Assembly: GCF_900185725.1 (NCBI RefSeq)
Contig: NZ_FYAU01000007.1
Location: 1-56,809, forward strand
Reading direction: 5' to 3'
DNA: 56,809 bases
Source of the DNA: Stappia sp. TSB10P1A
Lineage (GTDB): Bacteria; Pseudomonadota; Alphaproteobacteria; Rhizobiales; Stappiaceae
Made by a program: the position numbers and the translations under genes. Shown here one piece after another: positions 1 through 9,121 of the stretch (positions within the stretch are counted from its first letter, which is position 1; the number at the start of each line of letters is the position of its first letter). The notes under the pieces were generated by a model. The model did no database searches. It saw only the letters and a list, made by a program, of their open reading frames with translations, and was not told the origin of the DNA.

Positions 1-2
1 TG

Positions 3-385
<383 letters not shown>

Positions 386-389
<4 letters not shown>

Positions 390-1000
390 CACAGTCGCCG
401 AATTCCTCGCTCCAGCCCGCGCCGCGTCTCCTTGTCGGGGTGTCCGGCTCGCTCGACTCGACGCTGCTGCCGGGTTACCTGCGCGCGATCCGCGAAGCGA
501 TGGCCTGCAGCATCACCGCGCTGCTGACGCCGACCGCGACGAAGTTCATCAACCCGGCGAGCACGGCGCTTTTCGTCGACCGGCTGATCTGCGGTGACGA
601 TCCGAAGGATTGGCCGACCGACAAGCCTGGCCGGATCGTACTCGATCACGACCTGCTGATCGTCCTGCCGGCGACGGCCAATACGCTCTCCGCCGTCGCG
701 AACGGCAGTTCGCTGAACCGGCTGACGACCGTCATTCTCGCGGCAACCTTCCCGGTCGCGTTCTTCCCCGTCATGGGCGGCCCGATGTGGGAAAAGCCGG
801 CGGTGCGGCGCAACGTGGCACGGATGCGCGAGGACGGCTACGCGGTGATCGAGCCCGTCTGGCGCGAGCACTTCGACCCGCTGATGGACAAGATGCACGG
901 CCATTTCTCCCTGCCCGACCCCGATGACGTGGTGGCGGTGGTGCGCGGCCTGCTCGCGCAGGTCACGGCCGGGACGCCGCGCGCCGCCCTGCTGCGCTGA
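386..1000 (+). CDS. HFCD-family flavoprotein (cysteine decarboxylase fold, TdaF/EpiD/CoaC-like)
   Basis: A 204-residue single-domain protein of the homo-oligomeric flavin-containing Cys decarboxylase family. It has an N-terminal FMN-binding G-V-S-G-S (18-22), a histidine at 88 in the usual active-site position, the P-A-T-A-N-T motif (95-100, the PASANT motif of the family) and P-V-M-G-G-P-M-W (128-135), which matches the PxMNxxMW substrate clamp. Family members oxidatively decarboxylate a C-terminal or S-linked cysteine (EpiD, CoaC, and TdaF in tropodithietic acid synthesis). The absence of a CoaB synthetase domain argues against the housekeeping CoA enzyme. It lies between a GshB-like ligase and a GST, so a role on a glutathione- or cysteine-conjugated intermediate is likely. 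The exact substrate is unknown. Confidence 0.8.
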
Positions 1001-1026
1001 CCGGCATGCCAAACGGGAAACCTGCC

Positions 1027-1734
1027 ATGCAGACAATTCTCTACAGCCTCACCGGAGCCGACACCCGCCGGCACTATTCGCCGCATGTGTGGAAGATCAT
1101 CCTGGCCCTGCTGCACAAGGGTCTGGAGTTCGAGCTGCGGGCGGTGAGCTTCGATGGCATCGCCGGGATCGAGGACGGGTCCTTCCGCAGCGTTCCGGTC
1201 CTCAACGACCGCGGCCATATCGAGGGCGACAGCTTCGCCATCGCCCTCTACCTGGAGCAGCGCTACGCCGACCGGCCGAGCCTGTTCGGCGGCGCCGGCG
1301 GCATCGCCATGGCCCGTTTCGTCGAGGCGTTCAGCAAGGAGATGCTGCACCCGCCGATCTCGGCCGCGGCGATGCTCGACATGCACGCTATGATGTCTCC
1401 CGCCGACCGGGCCTATTTCCGCGCCGCGCGGGAGAAGCGGTTCGGCAAGACGCTCGAGGCCCTGTTCGAGCCCCGCCACGCCGCGCTCGCCGACCTTCCG
1501 GCCCGCCTCGCCCCCTTGCGGGCGGTGCTGGCCCTGCAGCCCTGGTTCGGCGGCGAGAGGCCGCTCTTTGCCGACTACATCCTGTTCGGCGTGTTCCAGT
1601 GGGCCCGTGTCTGCACGCCCGAGCCAGTGTTGTCGCCGGGCGACCCCGTGCATGACTGGTTCGAGCGGTGTCTCGACCTGCACGGCGCGGTCGGCCGGTC
1701 GGTGCCCGAAGCCGAGGCCGCCACCGCGGCATGA
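1027..1734 (+). CDS. Glutathione S-transferase, LigE/TdaB (beta-etherase) type
   Basis: About 235 residues. An N-terminal thioredoxin-like domain carries Y-S-P-H-V-W near residues 17-22, the same arrangement as the S-P-x-V-W of LigE-type beta-etherases, and D-S-F-A-I-A-L-Y-L-E (glutathione gamma-glutamyl contact) follows near 70. The rest is the helical GST C-terminal domain. Such enzymes attach glutathione to, or remove it from, an activated carbon; TdaB of the tropodithietic acid pathway belongs here. I chose the ATG at 1027 because the conserved fold starts there and a GGGAAA lies upstream; an in-frame ATG at 1006 is possible. It is the last gene of the plus-strand operon and converges with the C-S lyase gene, 24 bp away. 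Confidence 0.8.
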   Translation: MQTILYSLTGADTRRHYSPHVWKIILALLHKGLEFELRAVSFDGIAGIEDGSFRSVPVLNDRGHIEGDSFAIALYLEQRYADRPSLFGGAGGIAMARFVEAFSKEMLHPPISAAAMLDMHAMMSPADRAYFRAAREKRFGKTLEALFEPRHAALADLPARLAPLRAVLALQPWFGGERPLFADYILFGVFQWARVCTPEPVLSPGDPVHDWFERCLDLHGAVGRSVPEAEAATAA

Positions 1735-1758
1735 GGCCGGCTGCCTCGCGGCCCGGTC

Positions 1759-3000
1759 TCACCGGGTCCGGCAGGCGGCAACGAGGGCATCGACCAGCGG
1801 ATCGAGAAGCTCCGGCGCCGCCGCGAAGTTGAACCGCGCGAAAGCCGTTCCGCCCGGCAGGAAGCGCTCGCCCGCACTGAGCGCGATCCGGCCCCGCTCG
1901 AGCAGCACGGAGGCCGCCGGTCCGGGCAGGTCCAGCGCCGAGAGATCCAGCCAGGCCATATAGGTCGCCTGCGGGGCGGCGAAGGCGATGCCGGGCACCT
2001 CGGCGGCGAGGCGCCGCTGCACATGGTCGCGTGCCGCCTGCAGGTAGGTCCGCAGGCGGTCGAGCCATTCATCGCCCCGCGCCCAGCCGGCAAGCGTTGC
2101 CGCCACACCAAAGGCATTTGCCAGGCCGAGCCCCTTGAGCGGGATCCGCGCCGCGAACCGCTGCTTCAGCCCGCCCGAGCCGAACTGCATCAGCCCGGTC
2201 GACAGCGCCGGAATGTTGAACGCCTTCGTCCCGGAGACGAGCGTCACGGCGCGCGCGCCGATCTCCGCGCCCAGCGCGGCGAGAGGGACATGCGCGCGTC
2301 CGTCGAACACCAGGTCGGCATGGATCTCGTCGCTGACGACGACCATGTCGCGCGAAAGGCACAGGCTGGCGAGCGCGTCGAGCTGCGGGCGCGTCGCGAC
2401 ATGGCCGGTCGGATTGTGCGGGTTGCACAGGAGCAGGAGGCGCGTGCGGTTCGGCAGGCGGGCATCGAGTTCGGACGCCGAAAGCGCCGGACCCTGGCCG
2501 TCGGCGCGCATCGGCAGCGTCGCGACCTGGCGCCCCTGGTCGAGCACGGCTGCCCGGATCGGCGGGTAGATCGGCTCCTGGATCAGCACGCAGTCGCCGG
2601 GATCGGTGAAGGCGGCAACGCAAAGATAGAGCGCCTGCACCAGGTCGGCGACAGGCACCACGAGGTCCGGCTCGGGCTCGAACCCGTAAAGCGCCACCAT
2701 CCGGGCGGCATGGGCAAGCGCCAGCGGGTGCGGCGCGCCGGTCGAAAGATGCGGCGGGGAGCCGTAGTCCCCGCGGGCGGCGACGTCGGCAATCGCCTCT
2801 TGCACGCAAAGCGGCGGCGCAAGATCCATCTCGGCGACAAAAGCCGGCAGCACGTCCTCGCCATGGGTGGCCCATTTCATCGACCGCCGCTGACGCAGCT
2901 CGGCCGGCGAGAGCCGGCTTTCGGGGGGCAGGAGCGCGTCGCCGAGCGGGGCGAAGGGCGGGCTGGGCGGCGCGTCCTCACGCGGTGCTGTCGGGTGCAT
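1759..3000 (-). CDS. patB: PLP-dependent C-S beta-lyase, MalY/PatB family
   Basis: A 413-residue fold-type I aminotransferase-like enzyme. It shows N-P-H-N-P-T-G (193-199), S-D-E-I-H-A-D-L (223-230) and the PLP lysine in S-G-T-K-A-F-N (Lys259), all typical of MalY/PatB cystathionine beta-lyases, which split Cys S-conjugates into a thiol, pyruvate and ammonia. The N-terminal W-A-T-H-G-E-D-V-L-P-A-F-V-A-E-M-D segment is also a family hallmark. It is the last gene of a minus-strand operon and starts 23 bp inside the preceding SDR gene. Facing a GST and an HFCD protein, it could release sulfur from a glutathione-derived conjugate, as MalY does in tropodithietic acid synthesis. A general methionine-metabolism role cannot be excluded. 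Confidence 0.85.
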   Translation of the reverse strand: MHPTAPREDAPPSPPFAPLGDALLPPESRLSPAELRQRRSMKWATHGEDVLPAFVAEMDLAPPLCVQEAIADVAARGDYGSPPHLSTGAPHPLALAHAARMVALYGFEPEPDLVVPVADLVQALYLCVAAFTDPGDCVLIQEPIYPPIRAAVLDQGRQVATLPMRADGQGPALSASELDARLPNRTRLLLLCNPHNPTGHVATRPQLDALASLCLSRDMVVVSDEIHADLVFDGRAHVPLAALGAEIGARAVTLVSGTKAFNIPALSTGLMQFGSGGLKQRFAARIPLKGLGLANAFGVAATLAGWARGDEWLDRLRTYLQAARDHVQRRLAAEVPGIAFAAPQATYMAWLDLSALDLPGPAASVLLERGRIALSAGERFLPGGTAFARFNFAAAPELLDPLVDALVAACRTR

Positions 3001-4036
3001 GGTGGTCGCCTCGATCGGTGGACAGGGAAGAGGGCAGCGCCTCCGCAGACCGACCCGGAGCGAGCGCCGCGAAGGTGCGGGCGACCATCTCCTCGACGGG
3101 CGGCATGGCAACGCCGAGCGACTCGCGGCGGGTGAAGTCGAACCGGGTCGGCGGCTCGGGAGGTCCTGCGGCGGGCGCGGGCAGCGCGGAGGCCGGCACG
3201 TGGCGGGCGATGAGGCCATAGAGGTCCTGCCAGGTCCGGCTCTCGGTGATCGCGAAATAGCGGCCGCTTGCCTGCGGCTGGTCGAGAGCTGCCAGCACCA
3301 TCCGCGCCAGGGCGTCCGGATCGGTAAGCGACATGGAGCCCGCCGGGACCTGCCGATGCCAGCCGGGCCGGCCGGCGGCGAGATCGCGCAGCATCGCGAG
3401 GACATGACCCTCGACGTGCCCGGGCAGCAGCGGCGGCCCGACCACCATGCTCGCCAGCAGGATCGACAGACGGATCCCGGCCGCTTGCGCGAAACGCTGG
3501 GCGGCCTGCTCCATCGCCGTCTTCTGCGCCGCTCCGAAGCGGCGGGCGGCAAGCTGCGCCGCAAGATCGGATACGTGATCGACCTCGTTCCGGACGACAG
3601 CCGGGTCCTGCGGATCGGCGCTGGCCGTGCTGGAGCACAGCACGACGCGGCAGATGTCATGACGATGCGCCGCCGCCATCAGGCCGAGGCAGGCCTGTTC
3701 GAGCGGCTGCACGAGCTCGGCGGCGCCGCGCCGCGGATCGAGCTCCGCCTCCGGGGTTCCGTCCGCCGCCTGTCGCCGCGTCGGGAAACAGGCGATGCAC
3801 AGGGCATCCGCCCCGCGCAACGCCGGATCGAAAGACGCCGGGTCCGCCGTGTCGGCCGGATGCAGCCGCAGCCGCTGCGCCGCGCCGGGAAGGGCGTAGA
3901 GGCGGGAAGGCTCCTCTGCCGCGTGCCAGGTGGCGGCCACCTCGTCGCCGCGTGCCAGCGCGGCGCGCACCACATGGGCGCCGACGAAGCCGGTTCCGCC
4001 GGCAACGCATAGACGCAAGGGAGGGCGTTTCGTCAT
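2978..4036 (-). CDS. NAD(P)-dependent extended SDR (dihydroflavonol-reductase/epimerase-like), atypical active site
   Basis: A 352-residue extended short-chain dehydrogenase. The nucleotide motif G-G-T-G-F-V-G-A-H is at 13-21 and V-V-L-C-S-S-T-A-S supplies the usual serine region. The family's YxxxK is missing its tyrosine: the local sequence is R-R-F-G-A-A-Q-K-T, so no Tyr lies four residues before the lysine. The downstream S-M-V-V-G-P-P-L-L-P matches the reductase family. I chose the ATG at 4036 because GGGAG lies 7 nt upstream; an in-frame ATG at 4063 exists. It sits between the importer ATPase gene and the C-S lyase gene in one transcription unit. A catalytically altered reductase or a binding protein is possible; the substrate is unknown. 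Confidence 0.75.
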   Translation of the reverse strand: MTKRPPLRLCVAGGTGFVGAHVVRAALARGDEVAATWHAAEEPSRLYALPGAAQRLRLHPADTADPASFDPALRGADALCIACFPTRRQAADGTPEAELDPRRGAAELVQPLEQACLGLMAAAHRHDICRVVLCSSTASADPQDPAVVRNEVDHVSDLAAQLAARRFGAAQKTAMEQAAQRFAQAAGIRLSILLASMVVGPPLLPGHVEGHVLAMLRDLAAGRPGWHRQVPAGSMSLTDPDALARMVLAALDQPQASGRYFAITESRTWQDLYGLIARHVPASALPAPAAGPPEPPTRFDFTRRESLGVAMPPVEEMVARTFAALAPGRSAEALPSSLSTDRGDHHAPDSTA

Positions 4037-4126
4037 GTCGGCTCCCACAAGGGGCGAAGGCATCGGCTCCGCGCGTGGTCCAGTGTGCCGCTCCGGACCC
4101 GTCGGACCAGAGGCGCTGCGTGCATC

Positions 4127-5692
4127 TCATCCGTGCTCCGCACGCCCGCTCGCCACCCCGGCTCCGGCTCCAGGGCGCGACGCCGGCGCCGGGCCCCGGC
4201 GCTCCCCGTCAGGCAGTCGCATCAGCACACCCCCGGCAAGCGTGTGCCGCGCGCCGCCGAGCGTCGCCGCGACGGCCGGATCATGGGTGACGAGCAGCAA
4301 GCCCGCGCCCCGGCGCACCAGATCCGCGAGCAGCCGCACGATCTGGTCACGAGTGTCGGCATCGAGCGCCGCGGTCGGTTCGTCGGCCACCAGAAACGCC
4401 GGCGCGCGCGCCAGCGCGCGGGCGATCGCCAGGCGCTGCGCCTCGCCGCCGGACAGAACGGCGACCCGGCGGCCAAGGAAATCTGCCGCCACCGGCAGTC
4501 CGACCTGCGTCAACAGGCGTGCGATCCGATCATCCGTCGCCGCGCGCGCGGCGCGGCTCGGCCAGGGCCAGACCCGCGCCGGCCGCCGCTCCGGGGCCTG
4601 CAGCACCTCGGCGAGCACCTCGCGCACCGTGAAATGCGGCGCCATCGCGCGGTGCGGATGCTGGCTGACCAGGGCGCAGGCCGCGCGCGGCAGTGTGAGA
4701 TGCCGGCCCTTGCCGCTGCCCTCTTCCCCTTCCAGGACCGTAACCTCGCCCTGCTGCGGCGCGATCAGCCCGGCAGCCAGCCGCGCCAGCGTCGACTTGC
4801 CGCTGCCACTCGGACCGCACACCGTGGCGCAGCCGCCGGACGCGATGGTGATCGACACCCCGTCGAACAGGCAGCGGTTGCCAACCGCGTGGCTGACCGC
4901 CTGCAGCCGCAGCCGCGCGGTCGCGCCTGCCCGGCATGGGGCGGATCCGGCCACGTCCCGCAGCACCGTTGCCGGAGGACGCCGAGCGGGCAGGCCCGGC
5001 TGCAACCGACCGTTCTCGAGCCAGCCGGCGCGTGCGGCGAAGCGGGCAGCGAGATCGCGATCATGGGTGATGAGGATCTGCGCCCGCTCCTCCGCCCGCC
5101 TGGCGAGGCTGCGCAGCGCGCGGTCGCGGCTGGCGGGGTCGAGCGAGGCCGTCGGCTCGTCGAGGATCAGCACCCGCGGCCGCGGGATGAGCGCGAGGGC
5201 GAGCAGCACGCGCTGGATTTCACCACCGCTGAGATGGGCTGGATATCGGTCGTGAAGCACCTCGGGAAGATCGTAGTCCAGGCAGATCTCGCGCACGCTC
5301 CGCCCATCGCTGCCATGCACCGCGAGCATTTCGGCAACGTGGCCGGCAACCGTCAGATGCGGATTGAGCGCATCGCCGAGCCCCTGCACCACAAGGCCGA
5401 TGGCGCGCCCGTAGAGGCGGCGCAGGCGGCGGGGTCCGGCGGCGAGCATGTCCGTGTCGCAGACGCGGGCCGCGCCGGCCCAGCGGGCCCCGGCGGCCGG
5501 CCGGCCGGCAAGCGTTTCGCGCGCGGCGGGCCTGCCCGGCAGAAGCCCGGTGAGCAGCCGGGCGAGACTGCTCTTGCCGCAGCCGGACGGCCCGAGCAGG
5601 GCATAGGTCTCGCCGGGCGAGACCCGCAGGTCGATGCGGTCGAGCAGCAGGCGTCCGCCGATGGCGAGCGACAGGTCGGTTACCTCGATCAT
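4127..5692 (-). CDS. Peptide/nickel-type ABC transporter, fused double ATP-binding protein
   Basis: A 521-residue protein with two complete ABC ATPase domains (DppD+DppF fusion, as in GsiA/YejF). Domain 1 has Walker A G-P-S-G-C-G-K-S (34-41), signature L-S-G-G-E and Walker B V-L-I-L-D-E-P. Domain 2 has Walker A G-P-S-G-S-G-K-S-T near 291-299, signature L-S-G-G-E and F-L-V-A-D-E-P. It would power import through the two permeases encoded just upstream, whose second gene it overlaps by 4 bp. The substrate may be a peptide, glutathione conjugate or metallophore; the sequence alone does not decide. The C-terminal 25 residues are Ala/Pro/Gly-rich and not conserved in the family. Confidence 0.88.
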   Translation of the reverse strand: MIEVTDLSLAIGGRLLLDRIDLRVSPGETYALLGPSGCGKSSLARLLTGLLPGRPAARETLAGRPAAGARWAGAARVCDTDMLAAGPRRLRRLYGRAIGLVVQGLGDALNPHLTVAGHVAEMLAVHGSDGRSVREICLDYDLPEVLHDRYPAHLSGGEIQRVLLALALIPRPRVLILDEPTASLDPASRDRALRSLARRAEERAQILITHDRDLAARFAARAGWLENGRLQPGLPARRPPATVLRDVAGSAPCRAGATARLRLQAVSHAVGNRCLFDGVSITIASGGCATVCGPSGSGKSTLARLAAGLIAPQQGEVTVLEGEEGSGKGRHLTLPRAACALVSQHPHRAMAPHFTVREVLAEVLQAPERRPARVWPWPSRAARAATDDRIARLLTQVGLPVAADFLGRRVAVLSGGEAQRLAIARALARAPAFLVADEPTAALDADTRDQIVRLLADLVRRGAGLLLVTHDPAVAATLGGARHTLAGGVLMRLPDGERRGPAPASRPGAGAGVASGRAEHG

Positions 5693-6555
5693 GCTTCTGC
5701 CTCGGCGGCGGTGCGGCCCGACGGGTCGCCGGAGAGGCGCTGTATCGTCAGCAGGAACAGGGCCAGCGTCACCGCCGGAGGCAGCATCAGCCAGGCCCAG
5801 GCCGGCGTGGTGAGGTGGCCAAGGGCGTCCTGCATCATCCCGCCCCAGGTCGGCAGTTGCGGATCGACAAGTCCCAGAAAGCCCAGTCCGGCGGTCTTGA
5901 GCGCCGCCCGCCGGACGCTCTCAAGCGCCAGCGCCCGCAGTTCCGGGGCGATCGGCGGCAACAGGTGCCGGACCGACAGGTAGAACCAGCCGTAGCCGAC
6001 CAGCCGTGCCTGCTGCAGGCTCTCGCGGGTGAGTTCGCGCAGGATCAGGGCGCGCACCACCCGCACGTCGTCGTGCCAGTTGGTCAGGGCGAGCAGCAGC
6101 ACGAGGGTGACGAGGCCCGGCTCGAGCGAGGCGGCCACCACCAGCAGGATCAGGATCGAGGGCAGGATCTGCAGGATGTCGACCAGACGCAACACCAGTG
6201 CCTGGACGATCCGGCCGCCGCACGCTGCGGCAAGACCGCCGAGGATCGCGAGCGCCAGCGTCGCCGCCGCAGCCAGGAACGCGATGGCGATCGAGTTCGG
6301 CGTTGCCGCTAGCAGGCCGGCCAGCACGTCCTGGCCGATATCGTTGGTGCCGAGAGGATGGGCGAAGCCGGGCGCCATGAGGATATCGGGCCCGGTCGCC
6401 GGCGGCGGCAGGCCGATGCCGGACACCAGCAGAACGACCGCGATGGCGAGACCAAGGCCCCGGCCCAACAGGCGGCGAAGCGCCGGTCGGCGGCCGGCCG
6501 GGCCGCGCTTCGGCGAATTTCGCTGGCGGCCAGGGGCCGGAACGCTGCAGACCAT
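5689..6555 (-). CDS. Peptide/nickel-type ABC transporter permease (DppC/OppC-like)
   Basis: A 288-residue inner-membrane permease. It has a short basic N-terminus, a first membrane span near 32-48, then H-P-L-G-T-N-D-I-G-Q-D-V-L, the OppC/DppC signature that follows the first span, and five further hydrophobic segments. The coupling (EAA-type) loop is visible around the R-E-S-L-Q-Q-A-R-L-V-G-Y stretch. It pairs with the DppB-like permease encoded 3 bp upstream and with the fused ATPase downstream. It is expected to form half of the translocation channel for the binding protein at 7547-9121. Confidence 0.87.
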   Translation of the reverse strand: MVCSVPAPGRQRNSPKRGPAGRRPALRRLLGRGLGLAIAVVLLVSGIGLPPPATGPDILMAPGFAHPLGTNDIGQDVLAGLLAATPNSIAIAFLAAAATLALAILGGLAAACGGRIVQALVLRLVDILQILPSILILLVVAASLEPGLVTLVLLLALTNWHDDVRVVRALILRELTRESLQQARLVGYGWFYLSVRHLLPPIAPELRALALESVRRAALKTAGLGFLGLVDPQLPTWGGMMQDALGHLTTPAWAWLMLPPAVTLALFLLTIQRLSGDPSGRTAAEAEA

Positions 6556-6558
6556 GGC

Positions 6559-7536
6559 TCAGCCCCTGCGCGCCAGCCGGCCGGCCAGTCCGTCGAGCAG
6601 CGCGTTCAGGACCAGGATCGCTGCGGCGAGACAGATCACCGCTCCCTGCAGAAGCGCAAGGTCGCGGGCGCGGATCGCCTCGTGGATCACCAGGCCGATG
6701 CCGGGATAGGAGAACACGATCTCGACGAACAGGACGACGGAGAACTGGCCGGCCAGCGTGTCGCCGAGACGCCCTGCCAGCACCGGCGCCAGGCTGCGGG
6801 CGAGATAGGTGACGCGCAGCCGCCAGCCGGCGATGCCCCGCGCCCGCGCGTTGATCACGAAGGGCCGCAGCGACAGGGCAAGAGTCGCGCCGCGGCTCAG
6901 AAAGAAAAAGCGGACGATCTCGTGGGTGGCAAGCGCCAGCGCCGGCAAGGCCGCATGATGCAGCACCCCGGCAATCCGGACGAGGGGATCGGCGGGGGGA
7001 AGCAGCGCCTCCGCCCCGCCCAGCGGAAACAACGGGACCGCGACCGCAAGAAGCCACAGCAGCAGGATCGAGACGGCGTAGGGCGGCACGCTGCCCAGCG
7101 CCGACAGGCCGACGAGAAGGCCTCGGCCGAGCGGTCGCTCCGGGGCAAGGCCCGACTCGATGCCGAGCCAGGGCCCGATCAGCAGATAGATCGGAAAGGC
7201 GAGCAGCACGAGCAGGCTCGTCCACGCAAGGGCACCCGCCACGACCTGCGACACCGGCGCGGCATGGGCCACCGAAAAGCCGAGATCGCCGGACAGGAGC
7301 GCCGCGCAATAGGTCAGAAACTGCTCGCCGAGCGATCCACCGAGGCCCATCTCCTGCCTCAGCGTCTCGCGCTGCGCAGCCGCAAGCCCGAGATCGAGGT
7401 CCGAGGCCCGCTGCAACTCGACCGGATCGCCCGGCATGAAGCGCGGCAGCAGGAAGCCGAGGGCGACGACCAGCAGCAGGGCGAGGGCCCGGTCGAGGAC
7501 CATTCGGCCGGCACGAGACGGGAAGCCTGCCGCCAC
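6559..7536 (-). CDS. Peptide/nickel-type ABC transporter permease (DppB/OppB-like)
   Basis: About 325 residues with six predicted membrane spans. The N-terminal span is followed by R-F-M-P-G-D-P-V-E, the DppB/OppB post-span motif, then L-G-L-G-G-S-L-G-E-Q-F and G-D-L-G-F-S, both family landmarks. The coupling loop contains R-A-R-G-I-A-G-W-R. I chose a GTG start at 7536: GGGAGG lies 5 nt upstream and it begins 10 bp after the binding-protein stop. An ATG at 7503 would also leave an intact first span. It forms the channel with the DppC-like permease. Confidence 0.82.
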   Translation of the reverse strand: MAAGFPSRAGRMVLDRALALLLVVALGFLLPRFMPGDPVELQRASDLDLGLAAAQRETLRQEMGLGGSLGEQFLTYCAALLSGDLGFSVAHAAPVSQVVAGALAWTSLLVLLAFPIYLLIGPWLGIESGLAPERPLGRGLLVGLSALGSVPPYAVSILLLWLLAVAVPLFPLGGAEALLPPADPLVRIAGVLHHAALPALALATHEIVRFFFLSRGATLALSLRPFVINARARGIAGWRLRVTYLARSLAPVLAGRLGDTLAGQFSVVLFVEIVFSYPGIGLVIHEAIRARDLALLQGAVICLAAAILVLNALLDGLAGRLARRG

Positions 7537-7546
7537 ATCGGCCTCC

Positions 7547-9121
7547 CTAGAGCGCGCCGGGACGGTAGAACAGCGACCTGTGCAGCGGGCTCGGAATGCC
7601 GATGGCGACGCCATCGGCCGGCATCACCGGCACAACCCGCGGCGAGTGCCCCGTCATCCACACGGGATCGACCAGCATCAAGGAGGGAAGCTGGGCGAGA
7701 TAGAGATCCTCGAACTGCCACAGGATGCGCTGCCGCTCGTCCGCATCGAGCGCCTCCGACTGGCGCCGGAGCAGGTCGCGCAAGTCCTGATCGCCGGGAA
7801 AGCGGTCGTGGCGCCAGTCGTCACCGACGATCCGCCGGCCGATCCCGTTGGGATCGCCGAGCGTGCTGGTCGACGCAAGGGCGAGGTCGAACTCATCGGA
7901 GGCCAGGCGGTCCTGCAGGGCGCCTTGCTCCAGCACCGAGAGGGCGACCTTCAGCCCGAACCTCGCGAACTGGTCGGCCAGCGTCACCGCCAGTCGGCGC
8001 ATGTCCTCGCCGACCACGAGCCGCAACGTGTCGGGCGCGCCCTCCGTCTGCCAATTGCCAGCCGCATCGCGCGTCCAGCCGGCCTCCGTCAGGAGACGCT
8101 CGGCCTGCTGCGGATCGAACGCATAGCCAGGCAGCCCGCCATCCCGAAGCCAGCGCGAGCCTTTCTGGAAATAGCCGGCCTCGGCGACCTGCGCATGGCC
8201 CTGATAGGCAATGTCGGCGAGCGCCTGCCGGTCGAGCGCGTGAGCCAGCGCGCGCCGCACCGCGAGCGGGGCCAGAACCGGATTGCGGTGGTTGAACAGC
8301 AGGCGCACCGGATGCCCGCTCGAGGTTTCGATCACCAGCTTGCCGGCCGCTGTGACCTCTGCGGCCTTCGCCGGCATCAGGTTCGGCACGATGTCCGCCT
8401 CGCCGCGGATCAGCGCCAGCGCAGCCGCCTCGGGCGCGAGCCTGGTGATGACGACCGTGCTGAAGCGCGGCGGCCCCGCCCGATGGCCGGCAACCGCCTC
8501 CAGCCGGTAGCGCCCCTGCGCCTTGTCGAAAGTCGCCAGCCGGTACGGTCCGCTGCCGGTCGCCGCCTCCAGGCTGGCGAACCGCTGCGGATCCTCGATG
8601 TCGCGATAGACATGGGCGGGCAGGACCGGCATGCCGGCGAGCACCTCGCCGACAAAGCCGGCATCCGGGCGCGTGAGCGTCAGGCGGAGCCGGGCCTCGT
8701 CCAGCGTCACCGCCTCGCCGATCGCCTCGACGGAGACGAAGCCGTGCCGGTGCCGGCGCAGATAGTCCACCGTGAAGGCGACGTCCTGCGCGGTGAGCGG
8801 TTGTCCGTCCTGCCAGCGCGCCGAGGGGTCGAGATCGATGTCGTAGACGAGGCCGGCGCCGCTGGCCTGCCAGTGCAGCGCAAGGCCGGGCACGAAGGCG
8901 CCGGTCTCGTCCTTCTCCACCAGCGTGTCGAAGAGGAACCCGGTGTAGATATAGCCCATGCCGTCGCGCCGATGAGCGAAGGGCGCGAGCAGGCCGCGAT
9001 CGCCGCGTGGATCGGCGATGACGAGCGGCGCCTCCGGCTCGGCGCGCAGCGCCGACGGCCCCGCTGGCAGGGCGAGGCTTGCGGCAAGTGTCAGAAGAAT
9101 ACCGGCGAGTGGTTTGAACAT
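7547..9121 (-). CDS. Periplasmic solute-binding protein of a peptide/nickel-type ABC transporter (SBP_bac_5)
   Basis: A 524-residue DppA/OppA/NikA-family binding protein. The start at 9121 gives a good signal peptide (K then a 15-residue hydrophobic core, cleavage near L-R-A-E). Family marks include G-F-L-F-D-T-L-V, L-A-L-H-W-Q, W-Q-D-G-Q-P-L-T-A-Q-D-V-A-F-T and A-V-R-R-A-L-A-H-A-L-D-R. It is first in a minus-strand operon with two permeases, a double ATPase, an SDR and a C-S lyase. That linkage suggests a cysteine- or glutathione-related ligand, or a thiolated metallophore, but the ligand cannot be read from the sequence. Confidence 0.87.
   Translation of the reverse strand: MFKPLAGILLTLAASLALPAGPSALRAEPEAPLVIADPRGDRGLLAPFAHRRDGMGYIYTGFLFDTLVEKDETGAFVPGLALHWQASGAGLVYDIDLDPSARWQDGQPLTAQDVAFTVDYLRRHRHGFVSVEAIGEAVTLDEARLRLTLTRPDAGFVGEVLAGMPVLPAHVYRDIEDPQRFASLEAATGSGPYRLATFDKAQGRYRLEAVAGHRAGPPRFSTVVITRLAPEAAALALIRGEADIVPNLMPAKAAEVTAAGKLVIETSSGHPVRLLFNHRNPVLAPLAVRRALAHALDRQALADIAYQGHAQVAEAGYFQKGSRWLRDGGLPGYAFDPQQAERLLTEAGWTRDAAGNWQTEGAPDTLRLVVGEDMRRLAVTLADQFARFGLKVALSVLEQGALQDRLASDEFDLALASTSTLGDPNGIGRRIVGDDWRHDRFPGDQDLRDLLRRQSEALDADERQRILWQFEDLYLAQLPSLMLVDPVWMTGHSPRVVPVMPADGVAIGIPSPLHRSLFYRPGAL

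Noticed and set aside
6358-8295. A plus-strand open frame of 645 codons over the permease and binding-protein genes
   Set aside because: Rich in Arg, Gln and Gly with no motifs. The opposite strand carries three clear ABC-transporter genes.
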